10,131 nt of DNA from Rickettsiaceae bacterium (lineage in GTDB: Bacteria; Pseudomonadota; Alphaproteobacteria; Rickettsiales; Rickettsiaceae). A model generated the notes under the pieces. The model ran no database searches. It was not told the DNA's origin and saw only the letters and a program-made list of their open reading frames with translations. Shown in pieces: positions 1 to 6,076 of this stretch (position 1 is its first letter; every line of letters begins with the position of its first letter). Made by a program: the position numbers and the translations under genes. The DNA lies in contig JAIOYD010000032.1 of assembly GCA_021741285.1 (NCBI GenBank), positions 1 through 10,131 on the forward strand, written 5' to 3'.

Positions 1-41
1 GCTGGAGGAGTGGAGGAAAGTACTTGAGGCATAGTAGACTC

Positions 42-90
42 CTTGTAATATTGGGTTACAGGCCAGACATTCCTGGCCATTCATTACAAG
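42..90. repeat. Compound palindrome near the left edge
   Basis: Two nested perfect inverted repeats are visible. The outer arms are CTTGTAAT (42-49) and ATTACAAG (83-90); the inner arms are GGCCAG (61-66) and CTGGCC (73-78) around a 6-base loop. The sides between inner and outer arms are unequal (11 and 4 bases). The GC-rich inner stem stands out from AT-rich surroundings. It could be a transposon-end hairpin, a small palindromic repeat of the kind scattered in rickettsial genomes, or part of an RNA. I do not recognise its family. No T-run follows immediately on either strand, so it is not a standard terminator. Confidence 0.45.
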
Positions 91-142
91 ATAACATTTT
101 TGGAAGGCAATTTTGCGCAGTTTTTAAAAAGCGACACGATTA

Positions 143-210
143 TCTGCTCATTCCTTTGGCATATAACGATACTATTTTTTGATCTAAACCAGCTATTCTA
201 CTTTTGATGG
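143..210 (-). pseudogene. Fragment of an IS256-family (mutator-type) transposase
   Basis: Read on the minus strand, about 22 codons give IAGLDQKIVSLYAKGMS and then a stop. This resembles the N-terminal block of IS256-type DDE transposases, whose usual form is G-F/L-D-x-K-I-x-x-L-Y-A-x-G-M-S. Nothing recognisable continues upstream or downstream in any frame, so only a scrap of a roughly 400-residue enzyme remains and it cannot be active. The match rests on one short motif. It indicates an old insertion at this edge of the window, next to the compound palindrome at 42-90. Confidence 0.45.
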
Positions 211-252
211 CAAACTAGCATTTAATATGACTATCAATAATATGTTGAAGAT

Positions 253-827
253 TTAATCTAGGTCCTTCCACTGCAATTGGTTGATCATCTTAACGCATAG
301 ATTTTTGATCTGAGGTATGTTATTAGCATTTTCGAACTCAATAATAGTTGCTTTAGATATTACTAACAAATCAGAATCATTAATAGCCTGTTTCACGCCA
401 TTATAAAAAAACATTCCAGCTATTAGGTAAACCACCAGTTTCATTATATGCTGTAAGCAATGATTGCAACTTTATAGCTAAATCATCTTGTTTTTTTCTA
501 TTAATTATAATATCTTTTAATTCATCCATTTCTTGATCTTTCTGTTTGATATATTTTATTAGCATTGTTCATAAATATCAAATGAGCTAATAACATAATT
601 GCTATTACATGCCAATACCACGGCATGTTTGTAAGCCAGCTAAAAGAATCGTGTATTTTTTCTTGGAAACTCATAGGTAGCACTCCAATACAGGTTTGGA
701 AGTGCCCAAGTATTTCAATTGGAATAAGTATCGACCAATACCAATTATGTTGAAAATAGGTTTTAGTCCATAAAGTATAATTTCTTTTACCAATACAAAA
801 TAATTCTTGTATTTCTTTGTGAGACAT
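253..827 (-). pseudogene. Small membrane protein gene, apparently broken by two frameshifts
   Basis: Three overlapping minus-strand frames look like consecutive pieces of one gene. The first (827-522, 101 residues) has hydrophobic segments at about residues 29-50 and 69-86, each beginning with Trp-Tyr-Trp. The second (565-401, 54 residues) is charged and helix-like. The third (444-253) is a 63-residue soluble stretch. The second passes into the third if one base is removed from the run of seven T (minus strand) near 404-412. The first passes into the second after a one-base skip in an A-rich stretch near 545. Joined, they would give about 185-190 residues: two membrane helices and a charged cytoplasmic tail. 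I recognise no family. Alternatives are two or three small overlapping genes, or sequencing errors in the homopolymers. Confidence 0.45.
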
Positions 828-857
828 ACTATTGGTCTGTTATAATTAATGACCTGA

Positions 858-885
858 ATAATAAAGCCACTAATTACAAAGTCAA
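858..885 (-). promoter_or_regulatory. Possible sigma-70 promoter for the small membrane protein gene
   Basis: On the minus strand a -35 box TTGACT (885-880) and a -10 box TATTAT (863-858) are separated by 16 bases, each with one mismatch to consensus. Transcription would begin near 851, about 24 bases before the ATG at 827. The boxes sit partly inside the 3' end of the upstream gene. AT-rich DNA produces many such pairs, so this is only suggestive. Confidence 0.35.
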
Positions 886-1155
886 CCGTAAACTTGATAA
901 GTCCGGAAAACAATTCATCTCATCAGAAATAAAAATAGATAGATGGTCTAATAAAATTTTATCATACACATCATCAATGCTCACCTTGTTAAATCCAAGT
1001 GTATTTAAACCACAGGTCAAAGTGGTTCTTCCAACTGATGACACTCCGTTTACGAGAACCACTTTACAGAAACATTTTGACCAAATTCTCCACTCTTGAT
1101 ATAAAAAACCCGTTAATTTTTCAATCGAGTTGTTTTGCAGATAAAAACCTTTCAT
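874..1155 (-). CDS. Truncated P-loop kinase-like protein (chloramphenicol phosphotransferase-like)
   Basis: The 93-residue product has a nucleotide-binding start, KVVLVNGVSSVGRTT, at about residues 31-45, followed by SIDDVYD at 59-65. That pattern, beta strand, P-loop, then Asp-Asp, resembles the N-terminal third of chloramphenicol-phosphotransferase-like and related small kinases, which are usually about 170-200 residues. Two things suggest decay. The Walker A lysine is arginine (Arg43), which normally abolishes phosphate binding, and the protein stops soon after the first motif with no catalytic or lid region. Its first 30 residues precede the usual start of the fold. The gene begins 19 bases after the unrecognised gene at 1175-1528, so the two may share a transcript. 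It could be annotated equally well as a pseudogene. Confidence 0.5.
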   Translation of the reverse strand: MKGFYLQNNSIEKLTGFLYQEWRIWSKCFCKVVLVNGVSSVGRTTLTCGLNTLGFNKVSIDDVYDKILLDHLSIFISDEMNCFPDLSSLRLTL

Positions 1156-1174
1156 ATCACTTTATTTTATAATC

Positions 1175-1528
1175 CTACATCATGACACAATCAAAACAAT
1201 GATAACTATTATCATCTCCCGATCCTATAGTTTTAACTAAAGCCTCTTCTTCTTTCCAAATTATATCATTAACATAATCAATATCAAAATCTTTTCTAGA
1301 TACAAGCTCTTGTAATTCCTCTCCTAATTTTAAAAGTTTTTCACAACAAGAACTCCTATCATATACCTTTGTATACATAGTCTTTCTAACAAACTTTTCT
1401 AAATTACCAACATATAATATATTTGTTTCTTCACTATCACCTAAGTTTAATGACTTATAATATTCAATTAAACTTGTTAAATTTTTATATTTTTCTATAA
1501 GAGAATGTTCCGTGTATTTTGTTTTCAT
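1175..1528 (-). CDS. Hypothetical protein, 117 residues
   Basis: I do not recognise this protein. It is mostly charged and likely helical (residues 1-30 and 60-100 are rich in Lys, Glu and Leu), with no signal peptide or membrane segment. It has four cysteines, a Cys-Cys pair near residues 61-62 and a CFDC motif close to the C terminus, which might bind metal or form disulfides; that is only a guess. The start is reasonable: a purine-rich GGGG tract lies about 11 bases before the ATG, somewhat far for a Shine-Dalgarno. It lies 19 bases ahead of the truncated kinase-like gene, so the pair may be one small operon. Confidence 0.5.
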   Translation of the reverse strand: MKTKYTEHSLIEKYKNLTSLIEYYKSLNLGDSEETNILYVGNLEKFVRKTMYTKVYDRSSCCEKLLKLGEELQELVSRKDFDIDYVNDIIWKEEEALVKTIGSGDDNSYHCFDCVMM

Positions 1529-1651
1529 AGCAATATAGCCCCTTTTCTACAGTTATTCCAGCAAGTCATAATGACTCTATTCATAGATAGTAACATGAAC
1601 TTAAGTTATTGAACAACTCATTTACTGATATATCAATAATTTAATAATTAC

Positions 1652-1669
1652 TATTGCTAAGAAGCAATA
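1652..1669. repeat. Hairpin between the ABC exporter and the 117-residue gene
   Basis: Perfect inverted repeat TATTGCT-AAGA-AGCAATA, 7-base arms and a 4-base loop, about 75-90 bases past the stop codon of the ABC exporter gene. It could be a weak terminator or an mRNA 3'-end structure for that gene. Neither side carries a clear T-run, so intrinsic termination is uncertain. I see nothing else in the 213-base gap at 1529-1741. Confidence 0.3.
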
Positions 1670-1741
1670 TTGAGATATAAAATCCATAAAAATTAAATGA
1701 CATATGTTATCATAAATAATAAATTTTACAAAAGGTGTCAA

Positions 1742-3529
1742 CTAGAAATTGATAAAACCTCCAACCTGCATTTGCCATAATTTATAGAATACCCCATTTT
1801 TGTTATCAAGAAGAGTTTTTAGATCTCCATCTTCTACTATTTGTCCATTATCAAAAACTAATATTCTATCCATATTCTTTAGTGTTGATAATCTATGAGC
1901 GATTACTATTGTTGTTTTATTTTTCATTAAATTATAAAGACTTTGCTGAATATAATTTTCTGTCAATGAATCAAGAGAAGATGTTGCTTCGTCAAACAAT
2001 AAAATTGAAGAGTTCTTCAAAAAGGCTCTAGCTATTGCAAGCCTCTGTCTCTGTCCACCAGATAACTTAACTCCACGCTCACCAATCAGTGATTCATAGC
2101 CTTCAGCTAATTCACAAATAAATTCATGGCATTTAGCCTTTTTTGCTGCGCTGATAACCTCTTTATCGGTAGCATTTGGTTTAGCAAATCGTATGTTCTC
2201 CATAATAGTTCTATGAAACATATCTGGATCCTGTGGAATTACTGTTAATTGATTTATTAAAGAATTTATAGTCACCTTTTTTATATCCTGATTATCGATC
2301 AATATGGAACCAGATTGGACTTCTATTAATCGTAATATCAACTTGATAAATGTTGATTTTCCTCCTCCAGAATAGCCAATCAGACCTACCTTTTCTCCTG
2401 GATACAATATTATACTTAAATTGTTAAATAAACCTTTTTGATTCTCGTAATTAAAATTTACATTTTTAAATTCAATCAATCCTGATACAACATTCATTGT
2501 TTTTGCATCTGGTAAATCTACTATTTCATGAGCTTCTTGCATAAGACTTAATGCCTGCTTGCATATACCATTCATTTTTGCAAATTGTTGAATTTGCTGA
2601 CCGATATTATAAATACTCATTAATATTGAAATTGATAAAGTTAGTACTAAAGCAAAGTCTCCTATCGTTACCCAACCCTGTAAACGACCATAAATAAGAG
2701 TTGTTAACATGAAAAATGTTAATATAGTTATGCCAATCCCTTGAATAAAACTTATTTTTAAATTTTGCCAATGCAGTTTGTAATCAGCATTAACAGCATT
2801 CTCTAAGCTATTATTAATCCGTGCTATCTCATAGCCATTAGCTGAAAATAATTTGACACTTGTGATATTTGAAATCGAATCTGAAATTCTTCCACTAACT
2901 TTTATATTAGATTCTGATAAATCTTTGGAGTAGTTTTCTAATTTTTTTGAAGCAATATATGACAAGTACACAAAGAAAATAGCCCATACTATTAAAATAA
3001 TAGCAAACATATAATGTACTACTATCAAGAGCGTAAAACTAGAGGTAATCAATGCGCATATTATTGGAAAAAATGATTCATTTACTATACGAATCATTAA
3101 TTCTACATTGGTTGCCATGTCAAATATCTTTTTTGTTAAACTACCAGAAAAACTATTCTGAAAAAATGAATCTGAATGCTTAATTAAATATGAATACATA
3201 TCTTTTGTAATATCAGTTTTTAATCTAGGATATAATCGTAAACTGGTATAATCATATATTCTAAAATTTAAGTTCAATATTAATGACATTGAAATATACA
3301 GAATCACTGGTAATAAGAGAGCAGAAAATAAATCATTACTATCAGTAGAAAACTGGTTCATTACGTCAATAATTATTTTTAATAAATATGGACTTAATGA
3401 TATTTCTACAGACCAAATAATCGATACAAGTACAAAGAAGAATAAATATAGTTTTTTCTTCTTTAAATAACCCCAGATAAATTTTGTTAACGTAATTTGT
3501 AAGAGCGATTTTTTATCTTTTGTCCCCAT
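1742..3529 (-). CDS. Fused ABC exporter, permease plus ATPase half-transporter
   Basis: This 595-residue protein is a complete type IV (MsbA-like) half-transporter that should work as a homodimer in the inner membrane. Six hydrophobic segments lie near residues 27-50, 66-89, 153-174, 175-193, 261-281 and 291-310. The ATPase domain follows from about 350, with Walker A GYSGGGKST (385-393), Q-loop Gln433, signature LSGGQ (489-493), Walker B ILLFDE (509-514) and H-loop His545. All catalytic motifs are intact and the length is normal, so it is probably functional. The substrate cannot be read from the sequence: lipids, peptides or small molecules are all possible for this group. It is flanked by decayed genes and a transposase relic, and stands alone. 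Its proximity to MbtH allows, but does not show, a role in exporting a peptide product. Only a weak AAAGA tract precedes the ATG. Confidence 0.92.
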   Translation of the reverse strand: MGTKDKKSLLQITLTKFIWGYLKKKKLYLFFFVLVSIIWSVEISLSPYLLKIIIDVMNQFSTDSNDLFSALLLPVILYISMSLILNLNFRIYDYTSLRLYPRLKTDITKDMYSYLIKHSDSFFQNSFSGSLTKKIFDMATNVELMIRIVNESFFPIICALITSSFTLLIVVHYMFAIILIVWAIFFVYLSYIASKKLENYSKDLSESNIKVSGRISDSISNITSVKLFSANGYEIARINNSLENAVNADYKLHWQNLKISFIQGIGITILTFFMLTTLIYGRLQGWVTIGDFALVLTLSISILMSIYNIGQQIQQFAKMNGICKQALSLMQEAHEIVDLPDAKTMNVVSGLIEFKNVNFNYENQKGLFNNLSIILYPGEKVGLIGYSGGGKSTFIKLILRLIEVQSGSILIDNQDIKKVTINSLINQLTVIPQDPDMFHRTIMENIRFAKPNATDKEVISAAKKAKCHEFICELAEGYESLIGERGVKLSGGQRQRLAIARAFLKNSSILLFDEATSSLDSLTENYIQQSLYNLMKNKTTIVIAHRLSTLKNMDRILVFDNGQIVEDGDLKTLLDNKNGVFYKLWQMQVGGFINF

Positions 3530-4084
3530 AGCAATTCTTTATGTTATTTATACTAACTACTCGGCCTCAAACAACTAAGCTTCAAAACAGATTTAGTTAG
3601 CTCGCTGCTTTTTCCATTTTATCCATTGTGTTCAGCTGATTTGCGCATACTCGCGGATCATCAGTTCCTTAAAAAACTTTGCATCTATAGCTTACCAACC
3701 CAAAAATATTTATGCTTGATTTGAGAATAAAGTAAAAAAATCTTTTGCGTATATATGACCTTGATTATTTGTATAATATCCAAAGGTGAACTTTTTGCTC
3801 AGACTTTACAATCATATGAACATGATTTGGCAATATTTCGAGTTCTATTATTTCTATATGATATTATAAATTGTTACACCTTAATTCCATAACAAGATTT
3901 ATATATAGGATCACAAGATTCCCACTGGAGGATTCTAAAGTTATTAGCATTTTCTTGTTCTTTTGCACTAAGAACATAAAAACAAGAACTAAATTTTAAA
4001 AACATATATTTATTAAAATCAACTCACCAATATTCTTTCTATCTGATCGCTATATAACTTTCTTATCATATATTATGTATTATG
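3530..4084. other. Long gene-poor spacer
   Basis: No intact gene is visible in these 555 bases. The middle holds an IS200-type transposase relic. Near the ABC gene there is an inverted repeat CTAACTA (3553-3559) / TAGTTAG (3594-3600) with an AAGCTT site between the arms, and the adjoining stretch at about 3600-3660 is less AT-rich than its surroundings. At 3957-3975 a small hairpin, GTTCTT / AAGAAC with a 7-base loop, lies inside wider arms TTCTTGTT / AACAAGAA. These may be remnants of transposon ends, but the sequence does not prove it. Confidence 0.5.
3660..3860 (-). pseudogene. tnpA: IS200/IS605-type (HUH, Y1) transposase relic
   Basis: The minus strand reads IIELEILPNHVHMIVKSE, the strand before and including the HUH metal-binding motif (His-Val-His encoded at 3816-3824) of IS200/IS605 TnpA single-strand transposases. 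After a frameshift near 3780-3790 it continues as DIIQIIKVIYTQKIF, then KHKYFWVGKL, a stop, and MQSFLRN. This matches the usual order in the family: the helix after HUH (…viqliKg.sar.if…), then the …LWg…lW..gYfv… block. At least one frameshift, an in-frame stop and the absence of the catalytic-tyrosine region show the gene is dead. The first third of the enzyme is not recognisable. Confidence 0.65.
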
Positions 4085-4778
4085 TCACTCGTTTCCTTGA
4101 TTTAAAGGTAAAGCAGCTAACCTCGCTAAAATTCTACCATCACTTATAATTTCAGTGCCAATAATAAAATCTGAATCATCTGAGGCAAGATACAATATAA
4201 CAGTTGCTACATCAATTACTTTCCCCTGCGTTTTAATAGTATTACAGCGTATATTATAATTCTTTTTAGCTCAGTTAAAGTGTACTGACTTCGTATAATT
4301 TTATTGCAGTTTTACTAGAAGCTTATGCCGCTAAACTTGAAACTGCAACTATACCAGAGCAAGATGCAACATTTACTATAGCACTATTCCCTACACTTTC
4401 CTTCATAAAACTAATTCTATATTTACATCCTAAAAATACACTATCTAAATTAGTTTTATGAATGCTACACCATGAATGACATATGCCCTGGATTCTGGGC
4501 AACAAAATTGTTCACAAGACCATTTATTATTTACTACAATATCTAATGTATAAAATTTCTTTTTTGCTGCATTATAGTTCCTGCTATTTTTTACCAATTT
4601 TTTTCTATACTAACATCAAATAATAATGAATAGGCTCCTATTTCCTCAAAAGCATCATAAAGTTTTTTTATCTATATCAACATAATTACCTTAATTCCTT
4701 TGGTTATAAATAGCTCTGCCGTAGCTCTCCTATACACCTCCTGTAATTAATGCAATCTTAACTATCTAATTTAGTCAT
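4085..4778 (-). pseudogene. Short-chain dehydrogenase/reductase (SDR) pseudogene
   Basis: A near full-length classical SDR (about 250 residues in the family) can be rebuilt from several minus-strand frames. From the ATG at 4778: MTKLDS, then KIALITGGV (dinucleotide-binding strand; the glycine motif is broken off), then ATAELFITKGIKVI, YDAFEEIGAYSLLFDVS, LDIVVNN (the NNAG strand), then TNLDSVFLGCKY and AIVNVASCSGIVAVSSLAA with the catalytic-serine region. At the YxxxK motif the codons are TAA-GCT-TCT-AGT-AAA, so the catalytic tyrosine is a stop and the lysine remains. A frameshifted NIRCNTI follows, then DVATVILYLASDDSDFIIGTEIISDGR, here split as DVATVILYLASDD and GTEIISDGR. At least four frame changes and two stops mean no enzyme is made. 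It lies 91 bases downstream of the MbtH gene on the same strand, so it may once have been a tailoring gene of that operon. Confidence 0.85.
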
Positions 4779-4869
4779 ATACATGGATACTAAACACTTT
4801 TACCTAATCATTTGTGATTAACAGAACATTTATGAATATTTTAACTTAAATTCTCTCAATTTAAATTTA

Positions 4870-5070
4870 TTAATTAAAACCCATTTGCTCTCTAAGGCTT
4901 TTTGGTCTCATATCAGTCCATACCTCTTTTACATATTTTAAAACTTCTTCTTTGCTTCCTTTAGGCCCAACTTGCTTCCAACCCAGTGGTATTTCTTTCC
5001 ATGCAAACCATATCGAATATTGTTCTTCTTCATTAATTAAACATATATATTCTTCGTTATCTTCTGACAT
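4870..5070 (-). CDS. mbtH: MbtH-family protein (NRPS adenylation-domain helper)
   Basis: MbtH-like proteins bind adenylation domains of nonribosomal peptide synthetases and are often needed for their solubility and activity. This 66-residue protein is full length. It shows the family signature: Asn13, Glu15, Gln17, Ser19, Trp21, then PLGW (28-31), Leu44 and WTDMRP (51-56). One signature position differs: the proline after Trp21 is Phe22. The ATG is preceded by a strong Shine-Dalgarno AGAGGAG with a 7-base gap (5084-5078). It lies 32 bases downstream of the unrecognised 119-residue gene, so the two are probably cotranscribed and both look expressed. No adenylation domain is present in the window, so its partner must be encoded elsewhere or has been lost. 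Confidence 0.95.
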   Translation of the reverse strand: MSEDNEEYICLINEEEQYSIWFAWKEIPLGWKQVGPKGSKEEVLKYVKEVWTDMRPKSLREQMGFN

Positions 5071-5102
5071 ACTAAAACTCCTCTATTTATTAATTTACAA
5101 TG

Positions 5103-5462
5103 TTAGTTTGTGGCTTTATTATCACTATTCACTGATTCTTTTTCAACAACCTGTAAGCACCCTTCTCCTTTCCTTGTTGCAAGGTCAATATCAGCTATAC
5201 ACCTAACACCATTGTAATTCAAATTTGTAGTACCTTCAATATGAAGTAATCCTTCTCCTTTGTTAAAATCTAACTCTTTTAAATTGGTATTATTTAAGTC
5301 AACATTAATACCTAATTCAGTGCCACCTCTAGTTTGTGTAAATTTAATGTGAATATAGCCATCTTCAATTCTTTGCTTTATTTCTTCATAGGACTCATCC
5401 CTATGTCCTATTACAACTTCATGTTTACCTTCACTTAATCTTTGCACTAACTCATTGATCAT
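5103..5462 (-). CDS. Hypothetical protein upstream of mbtH, 119 residues
   Basis: I do not recognise this family. The protein is soluble and acidic, with no signal peptide or membrane segment. An N-terminal helix-like part (residues 1-32) is followed by alternating hydrophobic/polar stretches typical of beta strands. Two similar pieces, KGEGLLHIEG and KGEGCLQVVE, suggest an internal beta repeat. Its start has a good Shine-Dalgarno, GAGGT at 5471-5467, 4 bases before the ATG. It sits 32 bases ahead of mbtH and 87 bases behind ppa on the same strand, so it probably shares a transcript with mbtH. Its placement suggests a link to nonribosomal peptide metabolism, but that is inference from position only. 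Confidence 0.75.
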   Translation of the reverse strand: MINELVQRLSEGKHEVVIGHRDESYEEIKQRIEDGYIHIKFTQTRGGTELGINVDLNNTNLKELDFNKGEGLLHIEGTTNLNYNGVRCIADIDLATRKGEGCLQVVEKESVNSDNKATN

Positions 5463-5504
5463 AATTACCTCAGCTTATTGTTAATTTCATATTTAATTAT
5501 AGTC

Positions 5505-5549
5505 ATAAAAATATTTTATAAATGTAAATTTAACCTGTAATATTTTTAT
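5505..5549. repeat. All-A/T inverted repeat immediately after ppa
   Basis: Perfect 11-base arms ATAAAAATATT (5505-5515) and AATATTTTTAT (5539-5549) with a 23-base spacer. The downstream arm on the minus strand begins at the base next to the ppa stop codon. The transcript could fold here and end or protect the htpG-ppa message, but stems made only of A-U pairs are weak. The long spacer also argues against an efficient terminator. The repeat may simply reflect base composition. Confidence 0.3.
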
Positions 5550-6074
5550 TTATGTAGTCAATCTTTTTACTCCTTCTTCTATTAAGCTCTTAGCCTTTTT
5601 TATATCTTCCCAACCTAAAATCTTTACCCATTTACCTTTTTCAAGATCTTTATAGTGTTCAAAAAAGTGCTTTATTCTAAGTTTCACATCATTATTAACA
5701 TCGTTAATATCTTTGACATTACTAAAACTAATATCAACTTTATCAATAGGTACAGCAATAATTTTCTCATCCACCCCTGATTCATCTTCAATCATTAAAA
5801 CCCCTACAGGTCTACATTTCATTACAGCTCCAGGTATAACAGGATAGTTTGATAGTACCAAAACATCAACTGGATCACCATCACCTGATAAAGTGTGTGG
5901 AATAAAACCATAATTACAAGGATAAAACATTGCAACTTGTATAAATCTATCAACAAATATGGCTCCTGATTCCTTGTCAATTTCATATTTAACTGGATTA
6001 TCATTCATTGGTATTTCAATAACTACATTTATTTCATCTGGTAAATTACCAGCAATAATTTTATCTATTTGCAT
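5550..6074 (-). CDS. ppa: Inorganic pyrophosphatase, family I
   Basis: This cytoplasmic enzyme hydrolyses pyrophosphate to two phosphates and pulls biosynthetic reactions such as nucleotide polymerisation and aminoacylation forward. At 174 residues it has normal bacterial length. The active-site residues fall at the same numbers as in the Escherichia coli enzyme: Glu20, Lys29, Glu31, Arg43, Tyr51, Tyr55, Asp65, Asp67, Asp70 (signature DGDPVDVLV 65-73), Asp97, Asp102, Lys104, Tyr141 and Lys142. The ATG begins 2 bases after the htpG stop and has no clear Shine-Dalgarno, so translation is probably coupled to htpG. It should be fully active. Confidence 0.97.
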   Translation of the reverse strand: MQIDKIIAGNLPDEINVVIEIPMNDNPVKYEIDKESGAIFVDRFIQVAMFYPCNYGFIPHTLSGDGDPVDVLVLSNYPVIPGAVMKCRPVGVLMIEDESGVDEKIIAVPIDKVDISFSNVKDINDVNNDVKLRIKHFFEHYKDLEKGKWVKILGWEDIKKAKSLIEEGVKRLTT

Positions 6075-6076
6075 AT

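Noticed and set aside
671..913. 80-codon minus-strand frame overlapping the small membrane protein gene
   Set aside because: It lies in another frame across the better-supported membrane protein frame and the end of the kinase-like gene, and its product resembles nothing known to me.
1520..3540. Shared CATAGCAAT at the starts of the 117-residue gene and the ABC exporter gene as a common regulatory site
   Set aside because: Nine bases including the start codon, with different sequence on both sides; chance is likely in AT-rich DNA.
4323..4505. 60-codon minus-strand frame as a standalone small gene
   Set aside because: Its last 35 residues are the central SDR segment and it ends at the mutated catalytic tyrosine, so it is a piece of the pseudogene.
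4952..5206. 84-codon plus-strand frame
   Set aside because: Antisense shadow of mbtH and the 119-residue gene, both better supported by motifs or ribosome sites.
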